This document shows, in pieces, positions 8,733 through 18,127 of a stretch of DNA of 64,000 bases (the stretch's first letter is position 1; every line of letters begins with the position of its first letter). The translations under genes and the position numbers were made by a program. The notes beneath the pieces are model-generated. The model did no database searches. It worked only from the letters and a program-made list of their open reading frames with translations, and was not told the DNA's origin. This DNA comes from Vagococcus entomophilus (lineage in GTDB: Bacteria; Bacillota; Bacilli; Lactobacillales; Vagococcaceae), in contig NZ_NGJZ01000002.1 in NCBI RefSeq assembly GCF_003987595.1, forward strand, positions 585,400 to 649,399, in the 5' to 3' direction.

Positions 8733-9102
8733 GGAATTGTCCCAAATAAAGAGATTACGAATCAGGAAAGTCTGATTCAGAATATTTATTTTAAAAAATA
8801 TATGTATATTAAATTTATTTTTTAATAATTTAATCTATTAAATGGGAAGGGAATGATTTTTTTGAAAGGGTTGAAAAAGTAAAAAAGATTTATTTCTCTT
8901 TTATATAAAGCAACTTCCCCCTGATTTTGAAGAATTTGTATTTGTTTTTAGGTATATTTTTTATAAAAATAAAGGTAAATAATTGAATAAAACAAAGCGG
9001 TATCGTATCATATAATATGTATATGTTTGTATTGGGAATGAAAGTTATTTATAAATCGTATGTTATATTAGATATTCAATAGGTTATTTTGGGGGAGAAA
9101 AA
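8733..9102. other. AT-rich region upstream of the adhesin gene
   Basis: No gene is seen in this very AT-rich 370-bp gap. A TATAAT hexamer lies at 9011-9016, about 90 bp before the adhesin start, but no -35 hexamer at 16-18 bp is convincing. GGGGGAG just before ATG 9103 is the ribosome binding site. Confidence 0.4.
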
Positions 9103-12100
9103 ATGAAAAAAAAGTCTAAACAGCAAAAAATAATAGAACTGACCGCAGCCGGAATCATGACGTTGTCTACCTGTTCTGTGCCACTTTATTCAAATGCAAT
9201 AGTTGCAATGGCAACCGAAGCAAGTACTATTAACGGCAGCACGATTTCAAAAGAGAGTTTTTTAAAAAACTTTACTCAGTTGGGTTCGGCATTGAATAAT
9301 TATGATGAAAGTACCGGAATTCAAAAAATGACCACTGGTTCTCAACAAGCAGGGGTTGTGACGTTCAATAATAATATTGACCTGCAACAATCATTTCATC
9401 TAGATATTGATATAAATGTAGGAACTGCGCCCGCTGCTGATGGAATCGGGATTGCTTTTTATACTGGAGAAAAACAACAAATTGGTGGTACAGCCGGTAA
9501 TTTAGGAATTTATGGTATTCCTAATGCTTTTGGCTGGAAAATTGATACTTGGCAAAACAATGAATCAATGAAGTCAAATCCATTTCAAAATCCCAAAGAT
9601 ATTAAAGGGGAAAATGATAAAGGAAAGCAAGTTCCTTACGGTGCGTTTGTGACTACTAATGCATCAGGAATTGGCACAATTGATTCCACTAGTTATCAAA
9701 AAATATCTAATTCTTTTTTAGATGGTCAGTATCATAAATTATCCATCAATTATGATGGGAATATGGGGCTAACAGTTGATTTAGACTATAACGGGACAGT
9801 CTATCATTTTAGCAAAAATCTTAATGGAATTGTCGATCAAAATGCAGAATTACATTTTAATATTAGTTCCTCTACGGGTGGATATCCAACGAATCACTCA
9901 ATTAAATTTAACACGATGACTTATACAAGTATTGCTGATAAACCAGCAATCAATAATGTTAAGGATTCAGATACCAGTGTGAGTGGTACTGGAACACCTG
10001 GAAATAGTGTCACGATCTATGATGAATCAGGGAAAAATTTAGGCACGACTACAGTCAAAGAAGACGGGACCTGGAGTATCCCAGTGGACGAAGGGACATT
10101 AAAAGCAGGAGAAAGCTTGAAAGCCACACAAAAAGCGACTGGAAGTAACCGCGATAGTGAACCGGCAACGAGCGTTGTCAGTGAAGACAAAGCGGCGGAC
10201 AAGCCGACAATCAACAACGCGAAAGACTCAGACACTAGTGTGAGTGGAACCGGAACACCTGGTGATAGCGTCACAGTCTATGATGAGTCAGGGAAGAAAC
10301 TAGGCACGACCACAGTCAAAGAAGATGGCACTTGGAGTATCCCAGTGGACGAAGGGACATTAAAAGCAGGAGAAAGCTTGAAAGCCACGCAAAAAGCGCC
10401 TGGAAGTAATCGTGATAGTGAACCAGCAACGAGCGTTGTCAGTGAAGACAAAGCGGCGGACAAACCGACAATCAACAACGCGAAAGACTCAGACACTAGT
10501 GTGAGTGGAACCGGAACACCTGGTGATAGCGTCACAGTCTATGATGAGTCAGGGAAGAAACTAGGCACGACTACAGTCAAAGAAGACGGGACCTGGAGTA
10601 TTCCAGTGGACGAAGGAACGCTTAAGGCGAATGAAAAACTCAGTGCCACACAAAAAGCACCTGGAAGTAATCGTGATAGTGAACCAGCAACGAGCGTTGT
10701 CAGTGAAGACAAAGCGGCGGACAAACCGACAATCAACAACGCGAAAGACTCAGACACTAGTGTGAGTGGAACCGGAACACCTGGAAATAGTGTCACGGTC
10801 TATGATGAGTCAGGGAAGAAACTAGGCACGACCACAGTCAAAGAAGATGGGACCTGGAGTATCCCAGTGGACGAAGGGACATTAAAAGCAGGAGAAAACT
10901 TGAAAGCCACACAAAAAGCACCTGGAAGTAATCGTGATAGTGAACCAGCAACGAGCGTTGTCAGTGAAGACAAAGCGGCGGACAAACCGACAATCAACAA
11001 CGCGAAAGACTCAGACACTAGTTTGAGTGGAACGGGAACACCTGGTGATAGCGTCACAGTCTATGATGAGTCAGGGAAGAAACTAGGAATAACTACAGTA
11101 AAAGAAGATGGCACCTGGAGTATCCCCGTGGACGAAGGGACATTAAAAGCAGGAGAAAGCTTGAAAGCCACACAAAAAGCGCCTGGAAGTAATCGCGATA
11201 GTGAACCGGCAACGAGCGTTGTCAGTGAAGACAAAGCGGCAGACAAACCAGTAATCAACAACGCGAAAGATTCAGATACAAGTGTGAGCGGAACGGGAAC
11301 ACCTGGAAATAGTGTCACGGTCTATGATGAGTCAGGGAAGAAACTAGGAACAACTACAGTCAAAGAAGACGGGACCTGGAGTATTCCAGTGGACGAAGGA
11401 ACGCTTAAGGCGAATGAAAAACTCAGTGCCACACAAAAAGCACCTGGAAGTAATCGTGATAGTGAACCAGCAACGAGCGTTGTCAGTGAAGACAAAGCGG
11501 CGGACAAACCGACAATCAACAACGCGAAAGACTCAGACACTAGTGTGAGTGGAACGGGAACACCTGGTGATAGCGTCACAGTCTATGATGAGTCAGGGAA
11601 AAATTTAGGCACGACCACAGTAAAAGAAGATGGGACCTGGAGTATCCCAGTGGACGAAGGGACATTAAAAGCAGGAGAAAACTTGAAAGCCACACAAAAA
11701 GCGCCTGGAAGTAATCGCGATAGTGAACCGGCAACGAGCGTTGTCAGTGAAGACAAAGCGGCAGACAAACCGACAATCAACAACGCGAAAGACTCAGATA
11801 CTAGTGTGAGCGGAACGGGAACACCTGGTGATAGTGTCACGGTGTATGATGAGTCAGGGAAGAAACTAGGCACGACTACAGTCAAAGAAGACGGGACCTG
11901 GAGTATTCCGGTGGACGAAGGGACATTAAAAGTAGGAGAAACCTTGAAAGCCACACAAAAAGCACCTGGAAGTAACCGCGATAGTGAACCGACAACAAGC
12001 GTTGTCAGTGAAGACAAAGCAGCGGACAAACCAGTAATCAACAACGCGAAAGATTCAGATACTAGTGTGAGCGGAACCGGAACACCTGGTGATAGCGTCA

Positions 12101-14040
12101 CAGTCTATGATGAGTCAGGGAAGAAACTAGGCACGACTACAGTCAAAGAAGACGGGACCTGGAGTATTCCGGTGGACGAAGGGACGCTTAAGGCGAATGA
12201 AAAACTCAGTGCCACGCAAAAAGCGCCTGGAAGCAATCGTGATAGTGAGCCGGCAACGAGCATTGTCAGTGAAGACAAAGCGGCAGACAAACCAGTAATC
12301 AACAACGCGAAAGACTCAGACACTAGTGTGAGTGGAACGGGAACACCTGGAAATAGCGTCACAGTCTATGATGAGTCAGGGAAGAAACTAGGCACGACTA
12401 CAGTCAAAGAAGACGGGACCTGGAGTATTCCGGTGGACGAAGGGACGCTTAAGGCGAATGAAAAACTCAGTGCCACGCAAAAAGCGCCTGGAAGCAATCG
12501 CGATAGTGAACCAGCAACAAGCGTTGTCAGTGAAGACAAAGCGGCGGACAAACCGACAATCAACAACGCGAAAGACTCAGACACTAGTGTGAGTGGAACC
12601 GGAACACCTGGAAATAGTGTCACGGTCTATGATGAGTCAGGGAAGAAACTAGGCACGACCACAGTCAAAGAAGATGGGACCTGGAGTATCCCAGTGGACG
12701 AAGGGACATTAAAAGCAGGAGAAAACTTGAAAGCCACGCAAAAAGCACCTGGAAGTAACCGCGATAGTGAACCAGCAACAAGCGTTGTCAGTGAAGACAA
12801 AGCGGCAGACAAACCAGTGATTAATAACGCGAAAGACTCAGACACTAGTGTGAGTGGAACGGGAACACCTGGTGATAGCGTCACAGTCTATGATGAGTCA
12901 GGTAAGAAACTAGGAATAACTACAGTAAAAGAAGATGGCACCTGGAGTATTCCGGTGGACGAAGGGACGCTTAAGGCGAATGAAAAACTCAGTGCCACGC
13001 AAAAAGCGCCTGGAAGTAATCGCGATAGTGAACCGGCAACGAGCGTTGTCAGTGAAGACAAAGCGGCAGACAAACCGACAATCAACAACGCGAAAGATTC
13101 AGATACTAGTGTGAGCGGAACGGGAACACCTGGTGATAGCGTCACAGTCTATGATGAGTCAGGTAAGAAACTAGGCACGACTACAGTCAAAGAAGATGGG
13201 ACCTGGAGTATCCCCGTGGACGAAGGGACATTAAAAGCAGGAGAAAGCTTGAAAGCCACGCAAAAAGCGCCTGGAAGTAATCGTGATAGTGAACCAGCAA
13301 CGAGCGTTGTCAGTGAAGACAAAGCGGCGGACAAACCGACAATCAACAACGCGAAAGACTCAGACACTAGTGTGAGTGGAACGGGAACACCTGGTGATAG
13401 CGTCACAGTCTATGATGAGTCAGGTAAGAAACTAGGCACGACTACAGTAAAAGAAGATGGGACCTGGAGTATCCCCGTGGACGAAGGGACATTAAAAGCA
13501 GGAGAAAACTTGAAAGCCACGCAAAAAGCACCTGGAAGTAACCGCGATAGTGAACCGACAACAAGCGTTGTCAGTGAAGACAAAGCGGCAGACAAACCGA
13601 CAATCAACAACGCGAAAGATTCAGATACAAGTGTGAGCGGAACGGGAACACCTGGAAATAGTGTCACAGTCTATGATGAGTCAGGGAAGAAACTAGGAAC
13701 AACTACAGTCAAAGAAGACGGGACATGGAGTATCCCCGTGGACGAAGGGACGCTTAAGGCGAATGAAAAACTCAGTGCCACGCAAAAAGCGCCTGGAAGT
13801 AACCGCGATAGTGAACCGGCAACAAGCGTTGTCCGTAAAGCACCTCACGCGTTATCGGGTAAAGAGAATGCTCAAACTAGTACTAAGACACAAGGAACGA
13901 GTCAAAATAAAACATCTAGTTCTGTCAAAAAATTACCACAAACATCTGAAAAGCATTCCAGTCTGATAAATATAGGACTGACGATGCTAATAGGAGCTTT
14001 AGGATCTTTGGTGTTCCGAATAAAGAGAAGTAAAAAATAA
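9103..14040 (+). CDS. LPxTG-type surface adhesin with L-type lectin domain and 15 Ig-like repeats
   Basis: This is a 1645-residue wall protein. Residues 1-40 form an export signal (basic start, then a rather polar hydrophobic stretch). Residues about 50-275 form a legume-type (L-type) lectin domain with DGIGIAFYTG, NAFGWKIDTW and the DGQYHKLSINYDG segment. Residues 278-1577 are fifteen tandem 87-residue repeats of bacterial Ig-like type (SGTGTPG.SVTVYDESG, KEDGTWSIPVDEGTLKA). A linker rich in T, S, Q and K follows. The sorting signal is LPQTS (1611-1615), a membrane helix and a RIKRSKK tail; the motif ends in S instead of the usual G. Expected role: cell-surface binding to glycans. Ligand and regulation are unknown. 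Confidence 0.92.
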   Translation: MKKKSKQQKIIELTAAGIMTLSTCSVPLYSNAIVAMATEASTINGSTISKESFLKNFTQLGSALNNYDESTGIQKMTTGSQQAGVVTFNNNIDLQQSFHLDIDINVGTAPAADGIGIAFYTGEKQQIGGTAGNLGIYGIPNAFGWKIDTWQNNESMKSNPFQNPKDIKGENDKGKQVPYGAFVTTNASGIGTIDSTSYQKISNSFLDGQYHKLSINYDGNMGLTVDLDYNGTVYHFSKNLNGIVDQNAELHFNISSSTGGYPTNHSIKFNTMTYTSIADKPAINNVKDSDTSVSGTGTPGNSVTIYDESGKNLGTTTVKEDGTWSIPVDEGTLKAGESLKATQKATGSNRDSEPATSVVSEDKAADKPTINNAKDSDTSVSGTGTPGDSVTVYDESGKKLGTTTVKEDGTWSIPVDEGTLKAGESLKATQKAPGSNRDSEPATSVVSEDKAADKPTINNAKDSDTSVSGTGTPGDSVTVYDESGKKLGTTTVKEDGTWSIPVDEGTLKANEKLSATQKAPGSNRDSEPATSVVSEDKAADKPTINNAKDSDTSVSGTGTPGNSVTVYDESGKKLGTTTVKEDGTWSIPVDEGTLKAGENLKATQKAPGSNRDSEPATSVVSEDKAADKPTINNAKDSDTSLSGTGTPGDSVTVYDESGKKLGITTVKEDGTWSIPVDEGTLKAGESLKATQKAPGSNRDSEPATSVVSEDKAADKPVINNAKDSDTSVSGTGTPGNSVTVYDESGKKLGTTTVKEDGTWSIPVDEGTLKANEKLSATQKAPGSNRDSEPATSVVSEDKAADKPTINNAKDSDTSVSGTGTPGDSVTVYDESGKNLGTTTVKEDGTWSIPVDEGTLKAGENLKATQKAPGSNRDSEPATSVVSEDKAADKPTINNAKDSDTSVSGTGTPGDSVTVYDESGKKLGTTTVKEDGTWSIPVDEGTLKVGETLKATQKAPGSNRDSEPTTSVVSEDKAADKPVINNAKDSDTSVSGTGTPGDSVTVYDESGKKLGTTTVKEDGTWSIPVDEGTLKANEKLSATQKAPGSNRDSEPATSIVSEDKAADKPVINNAKDSDTSVSGTGTPGNSVTVYDESGKKLGTTTVKEDGTWSIPVDEGTLKANEKLSATQKAPGSNRDSEPATSVVSEDKAADKPTINNAKDSDTSVSGTGTPGNSVTVYDESGKKLGTTTVKEDGTWSIPVDEGTLKAGENLKATQKAPGSNRDSEPATSVVSEDKAADKPVINNAKDSDTSVSGTGTPGDSVTVYDESGKKLGITTVKEDGTWSIPVDEGTLKANEKLSATQKAPGSNRDSEPATSVVSEDKAADKPTINNAKDSDTSVSGTGTPGDSVTVYDESGKKLGTTTVKEDGTWSIPVDEGTLKAGESLKATQKAPGSNRDSEPATSVVSEDKAADKPTINNAKDSDTSVSGTGTPGDSVTVYDESGKKLGTTTVKEDGTWSIPVDEGTLKAGENLKATQKAPGSNRDSEPTTSVVSEDKAADKPTINNAKDSDTSVSGTGTPGNSVTVYDESGKKLGTTTVKEDGTWSIPVDEGTLKANEKLSATQKAPGSNRDSEPATSVVRKAPHALSGKENAQTSTKTQGTSQNKTSSSVKKLPQTSEKHSSLINIGLTMLIGALGSLVFRIKRSKK
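9934..13833 (+). repeat. fifteen tandem 261-bp repeats inside the adhesin gene
   Basis: Units start every 261 bp from 9934 (the last at 13588, lacking its final four or five codons). They are nearly identical and keep the reading frame. Variant residues recur: TLKAGE(S/N)LKAT in most units, TLKANEKLSAT in units 3, 6, 9, 10, 12 and 15; GNSV in units 1, 4, 6, 10, 11 and 15; GITTV in units 5 and 12; SEPTT in units 8 and 14. Copy number is expected to vary between strains by recombination. Confidence 0.97.
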
Positions 14041-14155
14041 TGTGAGAACGAATACGATAACACTCGCGTAATTTTAAAAATAACAAGTACAAATTAAGCA
14101 AAAAGTTAGCTTTTTGAACGAATAGTTAGTTTTGTGTAAATTGGGACAAGTAAAA

Positions 14156-14195
14156 AGCGCTTTGGACTATTTGAAATAGCAAAGCGCTTCTTTGT
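14156..14195. terminator. bidirectional terminator between the adhesin and MerR genes
   Basis: Arms AAGCGCTTTG (14156-14165) and CAAAGCGCTT (14181-14190) pair perfectly, with an additional inner stem of CTATT and AATAG. It lies between convergent genes. Confidence 0.75.
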
Positions 14196-14228
14196 CCGTT
14201 GCGATGGAAATTGAAGGAGAAACTCAAT

Positions 14229-14609
14229 TTAACGGAAAGTGTTCAAGTAATTATGAATGTCTGAATCAGAAAAGGTAAGTAAGCTAGCTAGTAATTTTTG
14301 CATGGCACGTAAATCTTTTATCTTATGTTCAATGTTTTCAATTTTATTGTGGACAAGCTTTTTTAATTCTTCAGGGTGCATCTCACTATTAAGCATGGCC
14401 AAAATTTCACGAATCTCATTGAGTGTATAACCGAGCTTTTTAGCATCTTTGATAAATTTGAGCATGATCAAGTATTCTTCTGAGTAAATACGATAGCCAT
14501 TTTCTAAACGCTTTGCTTTGGGTAACAGCTGACAGTCTTCGTAATAACGAATAGTAGAGCTGCTCATACCAGCCATTTTTGCGAGTGTTCCACGTGTCAT
14601 AGGTTCCAT
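14229..14609 (-). CDS. MerR family transcriptional regulator
   Basis: This 126-residue protein has a MerR helix-turn-helix at residues 5-72 (LAKMAGMSSSTIRYYEDCQLL, with ENGYRIYSEE and IKDAKKLGYTLNEI) and a C-terminal coiled coil at about 80-115. It has a single cysteine and no metal-binding pattern. It is divergent from the hydrolase gene, and the shared gap holds a classic MerR-type promoter at 14700-14731, so it very probably controls that hydrolase. The inducer is unknown. Confidence 0.92.
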   Translation of the reverse strand: MEPMTRGTLAKMAGMSSSTIRYYEDCQLLPKAKRLENGYRIYSEEYLIMLKFIKDAKKLGYTLNEIREILAMLNSEMHPEELKKLVHNKIENIEHKIKDLRAMQKLLASLLTFSDSDIHNYLNTFR

Positions 14610-14699
14610 AGGATTTACCTCCCTTAATTAATAAATATCTAGTTTTTTTTAGTGTAGCATATTTTTATAAAATAAACTGAGGTTTTAACATAAAAACGA

Positions 14700-14731
14700 T
14701 TGACATTGAAGTATACTTCATACTTTATACT
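14700..14731 (+). promoter_or_regulatory. MerR-type promoter with 20-bp spacer and internal palindrome
   Basis: TTGACA (14700-14705) and TATACT (14726-14731) are separated by 20 bp instead of 17. The spacer contains the perfect 14-bp palindrome TGAAGTATACTTCA (14707-14720). An over-long spacer carrying a dyad is the signature of MerR-activated promoters. It drives the hydrolase gene at 14781. Confidence 0.85.
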
Positions 14732-14780
14732 ATTGAAGTTGAATGATTTTCAACAAACTTATTTCATAGGAGGGAAAAAA

Positions 14781-16232
14781 ATGAGAGTATTAGAAATTAT
14801 TTTTTCTGTTGTGGTAGTTATTGCTACTTGCTTTTCTATTTGGGGGAAATGGAGCAAAAAAATATATGCGTGGCTATTTTCAAGTGTGCTTGTATTTGGC
14901 TTGCTACATCTTTTTATTGATCATGCACGGATTCAAATGGTAGGTGTTTATACGATTGGTGTGTTGGTTTTAATTGGGTTATTTTATCGAATAAAAGCAG
15001 CAAATGGCGTCCGTAAACACGTTATTTTACGAGTGATTAGCACAATAATAGCACTTGCATTTCTTGCGGTATCTGTTGTCTTAAGCAGTGTTTTACCTGT
15101 TTTTACCATGCCTAATCCAACTGGTGAATATGGTATAGGAGAAACAACAAAGGTTCTAGTCGATTCTTCTCGCTCAGAAACCTTTACAAAGAATCCAACT
15201 GATAAACGAAATGTTGCAGTCAGTGTTTGGTATCCAACTGACAAAAGTGCACAAAAGAAAAAAGAAAAAGAATCTTATCCGGACAGTTTGGGCGAAGCAA
15301 TCAGCTTAGTCTTTAACTTGCCAAAACAATTGTTTAGCCATTTGTCATTAGTGAAAACTCATGTAGTAAAAAATGCGACAATTTCTAACAAAAAGAAAAA
15401 TTATCCAGTTGTCTTATTTTCACCAGGAATTCGGTCAACAAGATATCAAAGTATGTCAGCGATTGAAGAATTAGTCAGTCGTGGATACATCGTTGTAGGA
15501 ATGGATCATCCGTATACTTCTGCCAAAGTAACGCTGGCAAATGGGAAAAATGCTTATTATCAAGCAGATCCAAAGTTTTCAACTTCTAAAGGACTTTACG
15601 ATTATAATGTGAAGAGCGTTGCGGTACGTGCTAAGGATGTTTCTTTTGTCTTGGATAAATTAGAGTCATGGAATAAAAATAACAGTAAATTTACAGGGAA
15701 AATGGATTTAGATAAAGTTGGGATGTTTGGTCACTCGTTTGGTGGTGCAACGACCGCTGAGGCTTTAGCTCAAGATAAAAGAATTAAGGCTGGTGTTAGT
15801 CTTGAAGGTGGATTTTGGGGGACTGTTTCAAGTAAAGGTGTTACGCAACCCTTTATGTATATTATGTCGGGAAATACGGCTGAAAGCTTGAAGCCAAATT
15901 CAAAAATTAAAGAAAAAGTTTCATACGAAGAATTTGAACCAGATTTAAAATCGGCAATGAGTAAAAGCACAAATGATACTTATTATTTAACTGTAGATAA
16001 ATTTTACCATCAAAGCTTCACAGAAATAGCGTTTATCTCTCCTTACTTGTTTGCTAGAGGTCTGACCCCTTATCATACGGTTGATATTACAAGAACCTAT
16101 GTAAGTGACTTTTTTGATCAATACTTGGAAGGAAAAACAGAGCCATTGCTTCAAAAGAAATCCTCAAGCTATCCAGAAGTAAAATTTGATGCAACCTATA
16201 CAAAGAAAGCTAATTCAACTAGTAACGAGTAA
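14781..16232 (+). CDS. membrane-anchored alpha/beta hydrolase (PAF-acetylhydrolase-like)
   Basis: This is a 483-residue protein. Residues 1-115 contain four hydrophobic segments, then a catalytic alpha/beta-hydrolase domain. VVLFSPGIRST (about 210-220) resembles the oxyanion region and GHSFGG (317-322) holds the nucleophile S319; FYHQSF near the C-terminus likely holds the catalytic histidine. The layout resembles bacterial relatives of platelet-activating factor acetylhydrolase and dienelactone hydrolases. ATG 14781 is chosen because AGGAGGG lies at 14768-14774; a longer frame back to 14700 would run through the promoter hexamers. The gene is alone, divergent from its likely MerR regulator. 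The substrate is unknown. Confidence 0.85.
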   Translation: MRVLEIIFSVVVVIATCFSIWGKWSKKIYAWLFSSVLVFGLLHLFIDHARIQMVGVYTIGVLVLIGLFYRIKAANGVRKHVILRVISTIIALAFLAVSVVLSSVLPVFTMPNPTGEYGIGETTKVLVDSSRSETFTKNPTDKRNVAVSVWYPTDKSAQKKKEKESYPDSLGEAISLVFNLPKQLFSHLSLVKTHVVKNATISNKKKNYPVVLFSPGIRSTRYQSMSAIEELVSRGYIVVGMDHPYTSAKVTLANGKNAYYQADPKFSTSKGLYDYNVKSVAVRAKDVSFVLDKLESWNKNNSKFTGKMDLDKVGMFGHSFGGATTAEALAQDKRIKAGVSLEGGFWGTVSSKGVTQPFMYIMSGNTAESLKPNSKIKEKVSYEEFEPDLKSAMSKSTNDTYYLTVDKFYHQSFTEIAFISPYLFARGLTPYHTVDITRTYVSDFFDQYLEGKTEPLLQKKSSSYPEVKFDATYTKKANSTSNE

Positions 16233-16291
16233 GGATGCTTGGAAAACTGAGATTGGCTTGAAGAATTCGATTCTCAATGTTTATTCAGATT

Positions 16292-16345
16292 AGAAGAGTC
16301 AAAGACATAGCATAAAAGCTATGTCTTTGACTCTTCTTTATTTTT
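16292..16345 (+). terminator. terminator after the hydrolase gene
   Basis: Perfect 20-bp arms (16292-16311 and 16318-16337) with a 6-base loop are followed by TTATTTTT. Confidence 0.85.
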
Positions 16346-16425
16346 CAGGGCATAATTTTTGAAGTTAAAAGTTATCCATGGTACGCTTAAATTGTAATAA
16401 TTATAAATAAAAGATAGGGGACAAG

Positions 16426-17811
16426 GTGAAGATGGAAAAAACAAAAGTTATCATTGTAGGAGCATCACATGGAGGACACCAATCAATATTAGAACTGCTG
16501 TCTCGTTATGGCGATAATGTGGAAATTACATTGTTTGAAGCCGGTGATTTCATTTCGTTTATGTCATGTGGGATGGAGCTATATCTCGAAAATGAAGTAA
16601 CAGATGTTCAAGATGTGCGCAATTTTCGACCTGAAAATTTCCCGCAAGAAAATGTCTCTATTTTAAATAATCATGAAGTGAAAGCAATCAATACCACTAC
16701 TAAAAAAGTAACGGTTTTCAACTCAGTTAGCAATGAAACAAAGGAATATGACTATGACAAGCTCATATTAAGTTCAGGTGTGAAGCCTAACGCTTTGCCA
16801 GTACCAGGTAATGAATTGGAAAATGTTTATTTAATGCGTGGGTATGATTGGGCTACTAAAATCAAAGCCAAATTAGAAGACCCAACAGTCAAACATGTGA
16901 CTGTAGTCGGAGCTGGCTATATTGGAATTGAAGCAGCAGAAGCAAGTCGTAAGGCTGGCAAAGAAGTAACTATTTTGGATGTGATTGATCGCCCGCTCGG
17001 TACATACTTAGATCCAGAATTGACGGATATTCTTGAAAAACATTTAAAAGAAAAAGGAATAGATGTTATTACGAGTGCCAAAATTCAAGCTTTTGAAGGA
17101 AAAGAAAAAGTTGTGGCGGTTAAAACGTCAAAAGAGACCATTGAAACAGATCTTGTTATCCAAGCAGCTGGAGTCAAGCCTAATACGGAATGGCTAAAAG
17201 GAACGATTGATTTAGATGATCGCGGCTGGATTAATACAAATGAGTATTTACAGACAAATGTAGAGGATGTTTATGCAGTTGGAGATGCGACACTTGTCTA
17301 TTCAATTCCTGCGCGTAAAAAAGTGCCAATCGCACTTGCAACGATTGCACGAAGACAAGCGCGCTATGTTGTCAAACATTTGTTTGAAAAAGTTCCTGCT
17401 CAACCATTTGGAGGACTTGTGGGATCGTCCGCACTTAATGTGTTTGACTATCACTTTGCAACAAGCGGCTTAAATAGTTTTACCGCAGATAAGGCTTCAG
17501 TAGAGGTGCATTCTTCTTATTATGAAGATACACTAAGACCAAAATATGTTCCGAATGAGCATGGAAATCATAGCGTTAGTGTACAACTATTCTTTGATCC
17601 TTATACACACCAAATTTTAGGTGGTGCGGTATTGTCAACTTATGATATAACAGCACAAGCCAATGTGTTAGCCTTAGCGATTCAGCAAAAATTGTCGCTA
17701 GAAGATTTGGCAGAAGCAGATTTCTTTTTCCAACCAGGTTTTGATCGTCAATGGAGTTTATTAAACTTGGCGGCGCAACAGGCACTCGGTGAAGAACCGT
17801 TTGTAGAGTAG
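16426..17811 (+). CDS. NADH oxidase/peroxidase family flavoprotein
   Basis: This 461-residue protein belongs to the pyridine nucleotide-disulfide reductase family of peroxidase and oxidase type. FAD binding: VIIVGASHGGHQS near the N-terminus. The single redox cysteine lies in ISFMSCGMELYLE (C48), as in enterococcal NADH oxidase and NADH peroxidase and in CoA-disulfide reductases. The NAD-binding GAGYIGIEAAEA follows in mid-protein, then DVYAVGDATLV (FAD) and the C-terminal dimerisation domain with DFFFQPGFDRQW. It probably reduces oxygen or peroxide with NADH in the cytoplasm. Water-forming, peroxide-forming and CoA-disulfide types cannot be told apart here. The start is GTG 16426 or ATG 16432; spacing does not decide. 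Confidence 0.88.
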   Translation: MKMEKTKVIIVGASHGGHQSILELLSRYGDNVEITLFEAGDFISFMSCGMELYLENEVTDVQDVRNFRPENFPQENVSILNNHEVKAINTTTKKVTVFNSVSNETKEYDYDKLILSSGVKPNALPVPGNELENVYLMRGYDWATKIKAKLEDPTVKHVTVVGAGYIGIEAAEASRKAGKEVTILDVIDRPLGTYLDPELTDILEKHLKEKGIDVITSAKIQAFEGKEKVVAVKTSKETIETDLVIQAAGVKPNTEWLKGTIDLDDRGWINTNEYLQTNVEDVYAVGDATLVYSIPARKKVPIALATIARRQARYVVKHLFEKVPAQPFGGLVGSSALNVFDYHFATSGLNSFTADKASVEVHSSYYEDTLRPKYVPNEHGNHSVSVQLFFDPYTHQILGGAVLSTYDITAQANVLALAIQQKLSLEDLAEADFFFQPGFDRQWSLLNLAAQQALGEEPFVE

Positions 17812-17837
17812 AATCTTAGATAAATCAGACAGAGTAG

Positions 17838-17884
17838 AAACTCAAAAGTTAGGCTATTTTTGCTAACTTTTGAGTTTTTTTATG
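17838..17884 (+). terminator. terminator after the NADH oxidase-like gene
   Basis: 15-base arms (17838-17852 and 17863-17877) pair perfectly and are followed by a T run. Confidence 0.9.
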
Positions 17885-18127
17885 AGAGAAAAATAAAAAA
17901 GAGCTTGGGTCCTCAATCAAAAACTCAGGCTCTTAGTATCTAAACAAGTGACATCTGTAGATGCAGTTCTTTTAATGTATTTCTCGGAGATAAAGCCTTC
18001 TTTTACACTCTCCTAGTCAAAAGAAAAATGGAATGAAAAGTCGATTGTGTATAATATATTGCACAATTTAAGTTGGTCCTTCTTTTAGATGCTATACTGT
18101 ATTCAATAACTAGCAAGGAGGGATATG
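17885..18127. other. gap before the small membrane protein gene
   Basis: It holds an imperfect inverted repeat at about 17898-17935 (AAGAGC with GCTCTT at its ends), which could be a weak terminator. A TATAAT-like hexamer lies near 18050 and TATACT near 18101, without a well-spaced -35. No gene is seen. Confidence 0.35.

Noticed and set aside
10017..13667. A ladder of 85- and 172-residue ORFs on the minus strand within the adhesin repeats
   Set aside because: They recur every 261 bp as mirror frames of the repeat, with no ribosome binding sites; they are shadows of the coding repeats.
9934..13833. Tandem repeats considered as a CRISPR array
   Set aside because: Units are 261 bp, contiguous, in frame and without unique spacers; they encode protein domains.
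14155..14164. AAAGCGCTTT after the adhesin as a cre site
   Set aside because: It is one arm of a perfect terminator stem and its flanks do not match the cre consensus.
14700..14780. N-terminal extension of the hydrolase ORF from TTG 14700
   Set aside because: This stretch contains the -35, palindrome and -10 of the promoter; the ribosome binding site AGGAGGG supports ATG 14781.
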